This document shows, one piece after another, positions 35,154-43,075 of a stretch of 64,000 nucleotides of DNA; position 1 is the stretch's first letter, and every line of letters starts with the position of its first letter. The notes beneath the pieces are model-generated. The model saw only the letters and a program-made list of their open reading frames with translations. It had not been told where the DNA came from and searched no databases. The DNA comes from Rothia nasimurium (lineage in GTDB: Bacteria > Actinomycetota > Actinomycetes > Actinomycetales > Micrococcaceae), in NCBI RefSeq assembly GCF_928382285.1, contig NZ_CAKMSS010000008.1:48899-112898 (forward strand), in the 5' to 3' direction. The translations under genes and the position numbers were made by a program.

Positions 35154-35750
35154 TTAGCTGGTCGGGGTATCGGTAGGGATGAGGGTTTTATGGAAGTTCA
35201 GGTAGCTACGCGAAGCGGTAGGACCGCGCTGCCCCTGGTAGCGGTTGCCGTAGGCACCTGAACCATAGGGGTGCTCGGTTGCGCTGGTGAGCTGGAAGAA
35301 GCAAAGCTGGCCCACCTTAGAACCGGGCCATAGCATAATGGGAAGGGTCGCCATATTCGACAGTTCCAGGGTCACATGGCCTGAGAACCCGGGGTCAATA
35401 AAACCCGCGGTGGAATGGGTCAGCAGCCCCAGACGTCCTAGTGAAGACTTACCCTCCAGTCGGGCAGCAATATTATCTGGCAGGGTGACCTTCTCGTAGG
35501 TTGCACCCAGCACGAATTCACCCGGGTGCAGAATGAAGGGCTCATCGGGTGCAACCTCTACCAGGCGGGTGAGGTCTTCCTGCTCCTGTGAAGGGTCGAT
35601 GTAGGGGTACTTGTGGTTGTCGAAGAGCCTGAAAAAGCGGTCAATGCGCACGTCCACCGAGGCGGGCTGAATCATCGACGGGTCGTAGGGCTCTAGGGCA
35701 ATTCGCCCGGCATCAATTTCTTTGCGGATATCCTGATCAGAAAATAGCAC
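35154..35750 (-). CDS. dcd: dCTP deaminase
   Basis: A 198-residue trimeric enzyme. Family blocks are [32 protein letters not shown], the active-site [14 protein letters not shown] and [20 protein letters not shown]. It deaminates dCTP to dUTP, or directly to dUMP in the bifunctional forms common in actinobacteria. It heads a probable two-gene transcript with the HPr-kinase-like gene. Confidence 0.94.
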   Translation of the reverse strand: MLFSDQDIRKEIDAGRIALEPYDPSMIQPASVDVRIDRFFRLFDNHKYPYIDPSQEQEDLTRLVEVAPDEPFILHPGEFVLGATYEKVTLPDNIAARLEGKSSLGRLGLLTHSTAGFIDPGFSGHVTLELSNMATLPIMLWPGSKVGQLCFFQLTSATEHPYGSGAYGNRYQGQRGPTASRSYLNFHKTLIPTDTPTS

Positions 35751-35889
35751 ACTTCAAAAATACCGCACTTCAACAGCACCGGGCTGACGCTCTACATACA
35801 GCGTGGCGTAGTGCACCCCTGTCATTGCGGGGAAGAAGCGTACCCTTAAGAGCAAAGCATCTTATACTTCACTCGCATGAAAGCAGACT

Positions 35890-36993
35890 ATGACTCCCCT
35901 AGTGCTGTGCACGCTCACCGTTATTGTGACACTGGCTGTGAGCGGTTACGCCAAGGCTAAAGAGCCCACCAGCACGGTGACAGCTATCGTCAACCTCAAG
36001 TTGGATCAGTGGCTACCTATCAAGCCGTTTGCCCGAATCCTGCCCTGGGCCGAACTAGCTCTGGCAGCCGTCCTTTTCTTTGCCCCCGGTATTCTTCAGG
36101 TCCTAGCTGCTATCGCGGCGCTGGTACTTTTTATCGGCTATTGGGCAGTAATTGCTCGGGCTGTGGTGCAGGGTAATACCGCTAGCTGTAACTGTTTCGG
36201 GTCAGCGTCTACGGCCCCGGTCTCGGCGTATACTCTGGTGCGCAATACAGCTCTCTTAGTAGCAGCCTGTGGCGCTCTCATCGGTGCGTTGAATACTGGT
36301 GGGTCAGCCCTCACTATGCTCCTGGCTCTAGATGCTAATGGTTGGCTCTGGGTGATTGGTGCTGGTATAGCGTCGCTGACCCTCTGGGCTATCTACCGCT
36401 CCGAGCTGGTTCCCGTTGCCGAGGAAGAGACGACCGCCCCTGCCCTCGAGTCCCCCGTAGATGAGGAGGGCGAGTACGTCCGCACCCCTGTGCCTTTTGC
36501 TGCCCTTTACTACCCCCATGAGAATCGTTCCCTCCCTTCGGGTTCGGGAGAACAAACCAGCCTCCGCGAGCTAGCGCTGCAACAGGCTAGAGTTCTTCTC
36601 TTTGTTTCCCCCGGTTGCGGGCACTGCCACGAAGTTATCGACAAAATCGATGAGTGGCAGCAGCAGCTGCCCATGTTGGGTATCCACCCGGTAGTCTCTA
36701 ACGACTCCGATATCGACCGTTTCAGTTTCACCGGCGATATCCAGGTCTTTGTTGACCCCGGCTTTAAGACTCAGAGCCTCTTTGGCAAGGGCACTCCTGG
36801 CGCTGTTGCCCTGGGGGCAGACGGTCTTCTGGCCGGCGGCCCGGTCTTTGGCGGCAAGAAGGTAATGAATTTTGTGGAAGACATCATTGCTGAAATTAAT
36901 GCCGACTACGACTCTCTCGTAGAGGCAGACATAGAGAGCGCAGATGATGAGTCTGACTCAGAGTACGAGATTATCGCTAACGACCGCCAATAG
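35890..36993 (+). CDS. MauE-like membrane protein fused to a thioredoxin domain
   Basis: A 367-residue protein. The N-terminal 170 residues have about four or five helices and the MauE signature TASCNCFGSAS. A linker follows, then a thioredoxin-like domain with CGHC in VSPGCGHCHEVID at about residue 240. The tail of 30 residues is strongly acidic. MauE proteins help form disulfides in exported redox proteins. The thioredoxin domain probably works with it outside the membrane. A TATACT box at 35863-35868 may be the promoter. It is divergent from dcd. Confidence 0.8.
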   Translation: MTPLVLCTLTVIVTLAVSGYAKAKEPTSTVTAIVNLKLDQWLPIKPFARILPWAELALAAVLFFAPGILQVLAAIAALVLFIGYWAVIARAVVQGNTASCNCFGSASTAPVSAYTLVRNTALLVAACGALIGALNTGGSALTMLLALDANGWLWVIGAGIASLTLWAIYRSELVPVAEEETTAPALESPVDEEGEYVRTPVPFAALYYPHENRSLPSGSGEQTSLRELALQQARVLLFVSPGCGHCHEVIDKIDEWQQQLPMLGIHPVVSNDSDIDRFSFTGDIQVFVDPGFKTQSLFGKGTPGAVALGADGLLAGGPVFGGKKVMNFVEDIIAEINADYDSLVEADIESADDESDSEYEIIANDRQ

Positions 36994-37024
36994 CTCTAGG
37001 GTGTATTTCGAGCAGGTACGCTAA

Positions 37025-37066
37025 AGCCCGGGCTTCCCTGAGTAAGGGGAAGCCCGGGCTCTGTTA
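37025..37066. terminator. Hairpin terminator between convergent genes
   Basis: AGCCCGGGCTTCCC pairs with GGGGAAGCCCGGGCT around TGAGTAA, followed by CTGTTAT. It separates the MauE-thioredoxin gene from the membrane protein at 37082. Confidence 0.8.
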
Positions 37067-37081
37067 TATCAGTGAGCGCTT

Positions 37082-37777
37082 CTACAGGATATTGAACTGC
37101 TGCAGGGTCTCTTCCGGGAGCACGGCAGCAACGGCTAGGGCCAGCAGGAAGAGCAGGGAGATGACGCCCACGGTGGTGGACTTCCAGCCGGGGTGCAGCT
37201 CGTTGAAGGTCACCAGGCCGGGGTGCTGCTTGTTCATCTGGGTCACGTTGATAACCTGGTAGACGGTGGTCTGGGGGGCAATTGCGGTGGCGATGGAGCG
37301 CAGGGTTTTGGCGTCCCAGATACGCCCGTCAAGGCGGAAAACACGCTTGCCCTTGGCGTTCACGGCCCAGAGGGCAGGCACCCCCTTGTAGCGCAAAGCT
37401 GCCATGCCGGTTAGCTCCTTGCCCGCTGCCTGGCGGGGGGTGAGACGCTCAGTGAAGACTGTCTGAGAAATCGAGCTGAGCTCGGCAGCCTGCCATCCGA
37501 ACAGGCGTCCGCTCAGCACGTGGGTTTCGGTCTTAACCACAATCTGAGGGCGCAGGGTGGAGTAGATAGCAAAGAGGGCACCCAGGGTAATCAGGCCCAG
37601 AAGCACCATAAAGACCGGGGTGGGGCGCTTGGCCACCATGAACCAGATGCAGGCTAAAGCCAGCACACCCGCGGGTACACCCGCGATGAGACGGCGGTGG
37701 TAGGAGTTGATTCGGGGGTGAAAGATCTTCGTGACGGCCCCGTATTTATCGGGTACCTGGTGAGCGTGTTCTGCCAT
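37082..37777 (-). CDS. Membrane protein with a PH-like domain, unknown function
   Basis: A 231-residue protein with two helices near the start (residues about 30-75), a soluble domain with PH-like beta strands (ETHVLSGRLFGWQAAELSSIS, RVFRLDGRIWDAKTLRSIATAI) and a C-terminal helix (VISLLFLLALAVAAVL). It resembles PH-domain membrane proteins frequent in actinobacteria. No role can be assigned. Confidence 0.7.
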   Translation of the reverse strand: MAEHAHQVPDKYGAVTKIFHPRINSYHRRLIAGVPAGVLALACIWFMVAKRPTPVFMVLLGLITLGALFAIYSTLRPQIVVKTETHVLSGRLFGWQAAELSSISQTVFTERLTPRQAAGKELTGMAALRYKGVPALWAVNAKGKRVFRLDGRIWDAKTLRSIATAIAPQTTVYQVINVTQMNKQHPGLVTFNELHPGWKSTTVGVISLLFLLALAVAAVLPEETLQQFNIL

Positions 37778-37841
37778 GGCTCTACTCTATCGGCAGTACC
37801 GCCCAAACGGGGCGTAAGCGCGTGTGAGCTACATTTAAAGG

Positions 37842-38822
37842 GTGCATTTTAGATCTTCAGTAGACCGTGTTTTAGCCTGGTGGTTGTTGGGCGTCCTTGC
37901 CGCGCTTTTTATCGCTCTTGTTTCTTTAGCCCTCATTAACCGTCTGGTCTACGGGCCGCAGGGGCAGGTGCGCGCCTACTTCGCTGCGGTGCGGGAGGGC
38001 GACGGTTCTAAGGCCCTGGGTATCTTGGGTGCCCAGGTTCCTGATGCCAGCGCCGCTATGCTCGATGGGGATGCCCTGCAGGCCTCCTTTGCCGGTCTCA
38101 AAGATCTTTCGACCGAAACTGTCACCGTGACGGACGGCGGGGAGCGGGCCACCGTGACCGTCACCTATACCCTCGATGGGCAGGCTGGTAGCACGGACTT
38201 CTATCTGCATAAGGTGGGCTCCCACTGGGGAGTCTTTGACCAGTGGCAGATTGACGCCGGTGAACTGCCGACCGTGGAAATTACCTCGAATTCGGTAGAG
38301 GCAGCTACCCTCAATAACACTAAGGTGGCGGTTGAGGGTGGCTCCCGCGAGTTTGCGGTGCTCTACCCCGGCTCTTATACGGTCACCTATGAGTCAGCAC
38401 TGTATACCGCTGGGTCGCAGACGGTCGATGTGACGGCTCCCAGTAGTGAGCCGTCCACCCTCGCTATAGAACTCACCCCTTCTGAAACTGCGGTAACCTC
38501 GGTTCAGCAGCAGATTAAGACCTATCTTGATACCTGTGCCGCGCAGAGTTCCCTCTACCCCACCGGCTGCCCCTTTGAGTACGACTTTTCAGGTCGAGTG
38601 GACGGCGATGTGACCTGGCTTATCACAAAGTACCCCCAGCCAGAGGTGACTTTGGCCGGGGGCAAGTGGGCCCTGGGTAAGAGCAGTGGTGAGGCAGAGA
38701 TTTCCTTTACCGAGCTTGACCTCTATACGGGCAAGACCCAGCAGGTCACCGAGACAGTTCCTTTTACCCTGGCTGGTTCGCTCTCTGCCAGCGGGGAGAC
38801 TCTCACCTTTACCCCCCGCTGA
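37842..38822 (+). CDS. Membrane-anchored extracytoplasmic protein, unknown function
   Basis: A 326-residue protein with one N-terminal helix (WWLLGVLAALFIALVSLALI) and an extracellular region rich in Thr, Ser and Val that looks all-beta. The first outside part (QVRAYFAAVREGDGSKALGIL) resembles the DUF4878/lumazine-binding-like module of lipoproteins. Two cysteines (DTCAAQ, PTGCPF) may pair. The GTG start at 37842 has AAAGG very close, so the true start is uncertain. Confidence 0.68.
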   Translation: MHFRSSVDRVLAWWLLGVLAALFIALVSLALINRLVYGPQGQVRAYFAAVREGDGSKALGILGAQVPDASAAMLDGDALQASFAGLKDLSTETVTVTDGGERATVTVTYTLDGQAGSTDFYLHKVGSHWGVFDQWQIDAGELPTVEITSNSVEAATLNNTKVAVEGGSREFAVLYPGSYTVTYESALYTAGSQTVDVTAPSSEPSTLAIELTPSETAVTSVQQQIKTYLDTCAAQSSLYPTGCPFEYDFSGRVDGDVTWLITKYPQPEVTLAGGKWALGKSSGEAEISFTELDLYTGKTQQVTETVPFTLAGSLSASGETLTFTPR

Positions 38823-38839
38823 CTAAACGTCACTTTTGC

Positions 38840-40771
38840 CTAGTTCACCCCGCGCAAATCGAGCACCAGGTGGGCCTCGTCTGCATCGTCACCGGTGACG
38901 ATGACGGGCAGGCCCCAGTCCTGCTGGTAGAGGTGGCAGGCAGCGTGGTCGGGGATTTCCCCGCCGGGCTCACCGTCGCAGGCAGCGGCACGAGCGGTGA
39001 TATGCAGGACGGCCTCGGTGATCTCGGGGTTGAGTACCAGGTGGCGGGTCAAGCCCTGGGAGGTTCCAGCACCTTCGAGGATGAAGTTCTCGGGGGTAGA
39101 TGAAATCTTAAGCTGGGTGGGGTCGCCCCAGCGGGTATCGAGCTTCTGGCCGGTGGGAGCGGTGAAGCGGGCGGTGAAGTCCAGGGTTCCACCGGTCAGC
39201 TGGGTGGATTTACGGGTGACCTGGGAGGCCCCTTCGTCCACGTGCTGCATGGCCTCGGGAATAGCGACGCGCACCAGCTGGTGGGCGTTGGCTTCCACGA
39301 CGATGAGGCGGGCGCCGCCGTCCTCGGTCTCTTCGACCAGCAGGTCGGACGGCTCGGCAAAGCCACGGTCCAGGGTGCCCAGGGTGCCGGTTGCCGGGTC
39401 GAACCGGCGGATAGCGCCGTTGTAGGTGTCGGCGATGGCGATGGAGCCGTCGGGCAGTTCGGTGAGGCCCAGGCAGTGCTGCATGCGGGCGTCCTTACGG
39501 GTGCCGTCCACGAAGCCGAAGTCGAAGAGGCCGATGCCCACAGCGGAGCTAACGGTAGCTGCGCCGTTCTCAAAGGTGATCTGGCGCAGGGCTGAGGTTT
39601 CGGAGTCTGCGACCCAGATGGAGCCGTCGCGGGCTTCGATGATGCCGGAGGACTGGGCGAACCAGGAGTCCGCGGCGGCCCCGTCCTTAAGTCCTTCTGC
39701 GCCGGTGCCTGCAAAGACGGCCAGCTGGCCGGTGACCGGGTCAAAGCTGAAAATCTGGTGGGTGCCTGCCATGGCGATGAGGAAGGCGGCAGCTTCACGG
39801 GAGTAGACCAGGTCCCAGGGGGAAGAGAGGGCAACGGTGAGGGGGTCGGCTCCCTCAGCAATAAAGTTGGGGTCGGTTCGGGCGGTATCGCCGTCGATCA
39901 GGCGCTGGACGCCGGAGCCAGCCAGGGTGGTGACGGTTCCGTCAGCCAGGCGCAGGCCGCGAATACGGTGGTTGACGGAGTCGGCAATGAGGACGTCCGC
40001 ACCCAGGCTCTCACGAAGCTCGGCAGGAACCAGGGCCAGGCCCTGGGGCTCGTTGAAGCGGACGGTGGCGGCGTCGCCGTCCGCGTAGCCCTTCTCGGGG
40101 CCGCCGAAGCTGGCCAGGGGGGTTTCAAGGTCACCCTCGACCTGCACCAGGCGGTGGCGGGCGGTGTCGGTGACCAGGTAGGTGCCGGGGCGTCCTGCCA
40201 GGTCTTCGGGTAGGGCCAGGGCCTTGCCGGGGAAAGCGAAGGTGCCCTGGGGCTTGGGGCGGGGCACGTAGGGGCCGTCGCCGCGGTGCAGGGTGCCCTT
40301 GGCCTCGTGCTCTTCGACGAGCTCGCGCACCAGGGAGGTCAGGCCCTTAACGTGGCCCTCACCGGAGAGGTGGGCAACGATGTAGCCTTCGGGGTCAACG
40401 ACAACCAGGGTGGGCCAGGCGCGGGCGGTGTAGGCGTTCCAGGTGTCCAGGTTGGGGTCGTCGAGCACGGGGTGGGTGATGTCGTAGCGGTCGACGGCGG
40501 CGGCGAGCGCCACCGGGTCGGCTTCGTGTTCGAACTTGGGTGAGTGCACGCCGACGGTAACGAGGACGTCTGCGAATTCTTCTTCGAGGGGGCGCAGCTC
40601 ATCGAGCACATGCAGGCAGTTCATGCAGCAGAAGGTCCAGAAGTCGAGGATGACGATTTTTCCGCGCAGGCTTTCGAGGGAAAGCTGCTTGTCGCCGGTG
40701 TTGAGCCAGCCTCGGCCGACGAGTTCTGAGGCGCGGACTTTGGTCTGGCGTGCGGCTGCATTCTCTGCCAT
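38840..40771 (-). CDS. Thioredoxin-like and NHL-repeat protein
   Basis: A 643-residue protein. The longer frame upstream is ruled out because it would translate the repeat at 40834-40945; ATG 40771 follows AGAAGGAGA. The first 160 residues are a thioredoxin domain with the motif FWTFCCMNCLHVLDEL. Residues about 180-520 hold NHL beta-propeller repeats (GTYLVTDTARHRLVQV, DVLIADSVNHRIRGL, GSIAIADTYNGAIRRF). The C-terminal part is a beta domain. It resembles human NHLRC2 and bacterial homologues; the role is unclear, probably redox-related. No signal peptide is seen, so it is likely cytoplasmic. Confidence 0.85.
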   Translation of the reverse strand: MAENAAARQTKVRASELVGRGWLNTGDKQLSLESLRGKIVILDFWTFCCMNCLHVLDELRPLEEEFADVLVTVGVHSPKFEHEADPVALAAAVDRYDITHPVLDDPNLDTWNAYTARAWPTLVVVDPEGYIVAHLSGEGHVKGLTSLVRELVEEHEAKGTLHRGDGPYVPRPKPQGTFAFPGKALALPEDLAGRPGTYLVTDTARHRLVQVEGDLETPLASFGGPEKGYADGDAATVRFNEPQGLALVPAELRESLGADVLIADSVNHRIRGLRLADGTVTTLAGSGVQRLIDGDTARTDPNFIAEGADPLTVALSSPWDLVYSREAAAFLIAMAGTHQIFSFDPVTGQLAVFAGTGAEGLKDGAAADSWFAQSSGIIEARDGSIWVADSETSALRQITFENGAATVSSAVGIGLFDFGFVDGTRKDARMQHCLGLTELPDGSIAIADTYNGAIRRFDPATGTLGTLDRGFAEPSDLLVEETEDGGARLIVVEANAHQLVRVAIPEAMQHVDEGASQVTRKSTQLTGGTLDFTARFTAPTGQKLDTRWGDPTQLKISSTPENFILEGAGTSQGLTRHLVLNPEITEAVLHITARAAACDGEPGGEIPDHAACHLYQQDWGLPVIVTGDDADEAHLVLDLRGVN

Positions 40772-40833
40772 GGTTCTCCTTCTGTGGTGCGCGGCTCCGG
40801 CGCAGAATAAGTTATCGAGTCTTATTGATGTGG

Positions 40834-40945
40834 AAGGTGGAGCAGACTCACAGCGAAGCTGCTGGCTCGGCGGCTGGCGTGAATCGCTTGTGAGCGAAGC
40901 GAACCGGCGAGAGGGTCGGCAGCGAGCGTGAGTCTGCGAAACCTT
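40834..40945 (+). repeat. Long palindromic intergenic repeat, copy B
   Basis: AAGGT (40834-40838) and ACCTT (40941-40945) form the outer pair, and AGACTCAC (40844-40851) / GTGAGTCT (40928-40935) the inner pair. The 92-base core matches the minus strand of 1010-1101. Where copy A has AGGGTCAC/GTGACCCT, this copy has compensating changes in both arms. It lies upstream of the thioredoxin-NHL gene. Confidence 0.85.
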
Positions 40946-41169
40946 TTGAATAAACCTCATGCAACAGCCTAGTGGGCTGTCGGGGGCAGGGGCATTTGTT
41001 GCGCTGTGTGTAGGTGGCGGCGTCATAGAACTCAACTGTGCGTAACACTTGCGTAACGGTTAGGATTATCTGCAGCTGCCGCCGGGTGCGCGGGCGGGAA
41101 GTTTTTGCGGACGCCGGTGGTTAAAGCAGGTGCGCACATGTGGGTGCGCTGTATATCAAGAAGGTATGT

Positions 41170-42534
41170 GTGACGCTTACACGCGAGATAAAGCAGCCGG
41201 TATCTGATACCCGTTTGGCCCGGTCTTTGCAGCCGCGGCATCTGTCGATGATTGCTATGGGCGGGGCGATTGGTGCTGGCCTGTTGGTGGCTTCGTCGAC
41301 GGCTATTGTGACGGCGGGCCCTGCTGTTATTGTGACCTATCTGCTGGCTGGCACGGTGTTGGTGCTGGTGATGCGGATGCTGGGTGAGATGGCTGCCCGG
41401 ACTCCTGAGACGGGGTCTTTTTCTGTCTATGCCCGTCGCTATATTGGCCGGTGGGCTGGGTTCTCGGTGGGCTGGTTGTACTGGTGGTTTTGGTCGGTGA
41501 CGGTGGCGATTGAGGCTACGGCTGCGGCCACTATTGTGAGTGGCTGGTGGCCGGCGGCTCCGCAGTGGCTGGTGGCTCTGGTGTTGGTTCTGGCTTTTAT
41601 GGGTTTGAATCTGCTGTCGGTGCGCTCTTACGGTGAGGCGGAGTTCTGGTTTTCCTCCATCAAGATTGGGGCGATTGCCGTGATTATTGTGGTGGGTCTG
41701 CTGGCTGTGCTGGGGCTGATCCCTAACTCCACGGCGTCCTTTGCTAACTACACGGCGGGGGGCGGCTTCTTTGCTAACGGTGTGGGCGCGATTTTTACCG
41801 CCCTGTTAGCGGTGATTTTTTCGATGTTTGGGGCTGAGATTGCCACGGTGGCAGCCGGTGAGTCTAGTAACCCTGCGGTTGCTGTGGCTAAGGCGGTGCG
41901 GTCGGTGATTTTCCGGGTGCTTTTCTTCTATGTGGGGTCTATTGCGGTGACTCTGCTGGTGATTCCTTGGACGATGGTGACGGCGGGTTCTTCTCCCTTT
42001 GTGACCATGTTTGAGGCCCTGGGTATTCCTTATGCCGGGTTGGCCATGAATATTGTGGTGCTCACGGCCCTGCTGTCGTGCTTGAACGCTAGTCTTTATG
42101 CTGCCTCGCGCATGGTCTTTGCCCTGGCAGAACAGGGGGACGCCCCGCGCGCCTTTTCCCGCGTTTCTAGTACCCGGGCGCCCCGCAACGCCATTGTGCT
42201 CTCGTCTCTTATCGGGGTGGTGTCGGTGGCCCTCAACTATTTCATGCCCGAGCAGGTCTTCTCCCTGCTGGTGAACTCCACTGGCGGGGTTGGCATCTTT
42301 GTCTGGCTGATTGTGGCGGTCTCCCATCTGCGGAGCCGCAGGTTAGCAGGGGCAGGGGGAAGCGGCGTCATCAACTACATCCTCATCGTGGGTCTTTTAG
42401 CCCTGCTGGTCTATATGGGTGTCACCGAGGCCCATCGTCTAGAGGTGCTCATATCGGTCACGGTTGCTGTGGTGCTTGCTGCCCTGGGCGCCTTCACCCA
42501 TCGTCATAGTACGACTGTTTCATCACATCGCTAA
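41170..42534 (+). CDS. Amino-acid permease, GABA permease-like
   Basis: A 454-residue APC-superfamily permease with 12 helices. GTG 41170 follows AAGAAGG by about 5 bases and is preferred to a GTG ten codons earlier. The motifs RHLSMIAMGGAIGAGLLVASS, GEMAARTPETGSFSVYARRYIG and YGEAEFWFSSIKI match GabP/AnsP-like proteins. Codons here favour G- and T-ending forms more than in neighbouring genes. Substrate not certain. Confidence 0.85.
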   Translation: MTLTREIKQPVSDTRLARSLQPRHLSMIAMGGAIGAGLLVASSTAIVTAGPAVIVTYLLAGTVLVLVMRMLGEMAARTPETGSFSVYARRYIGRWAGFSVGWLYWWFWSVTVAIEATAAATIVSGWWPAAPQWLVALVLVLAFMGLNLLSVRSYGEAEFWFSSIKIGAIAVIIVVGLLAVLGLIPNSTASFANYTAGGGFFANGVGAIFTALLAVIFSMFGAEIATVAAGESSNPAVAVAKAVRSVIFRVLFFYVGSIAVTLLVIPWTMVTAGSSPFVTMFEALGIPYAGLAMNIVVLTALLSCLNASLYAASRMVFALAEQGDAPRAFSRVSSTRAPRNAIVLSSLIGVVSVALNYFMPEQVFSLLVNSTGGVGIFVWLIVAVSHLRSRRLAGAGGSGVINYILIVGLLALLVYMGVTEAHRLEVLISVTVAVVLAALGAFTHRHSTTVSSHR

Positions 42535-42670
42535 GATTTTTAGGGGACACCCCGGGCCAGCGGCACTCTAAGAGCAGCCCAGAAACCGGGGGTACCCGCC
42601 CCAGCTTGTCCCCCAAGCGGTCTTTTTTCAAGGGTTCTCCCAGGTAAACGAAAGAAAATGCCTGTCTTAG

Positions 42671-42745
42671 GGTGGTTAGATTAAAGAGACCTTCGGTTCG
42701 GCACCAGAGTTTTCCCGCTCTGCCCCGACCCAATCTAACCCCACC
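42671..42745 (+). ncRNA. Structured leader or hairpin before a small gene
   Basis: GGTGG-TTAGATT (42671-42682) pairs with AATCTAA-CCCCACC (42732-42745) with a two-base bulge, and GGTTCGGCACCAGAG with CTCTGCCCCGACC forms an imperfect inner arm. It ends 23 bases before the small gene at 42769 and could regulate it. No known riboswitch class is recognised, and the element could equally be the tail of the permease transcript. Confidence 0.45.
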
Positions 42746-42768
42746 TTTACGATGTTTGGAGGCTTCTG

Positions 42769-42978
42769 ATGACCCAGCACACTGCAGCTCCCTCGTCATC
42801 GCCCCTGTTTGAGAAAATCTCTCAGATTTCTGCCCGCCTAGAGCAGGTCAGCCCGCTGAGCGGCCCGATTCCCACCATTCCCTCAACGAGCAGCCAGTCA
42901 GCCTCCGGCGGCACCCGCTTTGCCGAACCGGCTGAGTCAAGCGACCAGCCTGTTCAGCCCTGGAGCCAGGCCTCCTAG
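42769..42978 (+). CDS. Small Ser/Pro-rich protein, unknown
   Basis: A 69-residue frame beginning ATG with TTTGGAGG 6 bases ahead, a good ribosome site. The product is hydrophilic, without cysteines, and rich in Ser, Pro and Gln (FEKISQISARLEQVSPLSGP at the start). There is no recognised family. It is supported by the ribosome site, by the structured leader and by a palindrome behind it. Confidence 0.5.
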   Translation: MTQHTAAPSSSPLFEKISQISARLEQVSPLSGPIPTIPSTSSQSASGGTRFAEPAESSDQPVQPWSQAS

Positions 42979-43005
42979 CGCAAAACCTCATAGGGGAAAA
43001 AGACA

Positions 43006-43043
43006 GACGAAGGCCCGGGCAGGTACCTGCCCGGGCCTTCGTC
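43006..43043 (-). terminator. Perfect 38-base palindrome ending the copper operon
   Basis: GACGAAGGCCCGGGCAGGT is followed directly by its exact reverse complement, with no spare loop base. On the minus strand it is followed by CTGTCTTTTTCCCC, a T-rich tail that suits the operon ending at 43076. Confidence 0.82.
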
Positions 43044-43075
43044 TACTCAGATACGCCCCTCCCCCTCGCAGGGAT

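Noticed and set aside
35877..35960. 27-codon ORF (MKADYDSPSAVHAHRYCDTG...) as a RiPP precursor for the PqqD-like protein
   Set aside because: It lies out of frame inside the MauE-like gene and has no ribosome site, although a leaderless start at the TATACT box is conceivable.
40772..41035. N-terminal extension of the thioredoxin-NHL gene up to 41035
   Set aside because: It would translate the palindromic repeat; ATG 40771 has a strong ribosome site and begins where the thioredoxin domain begins.
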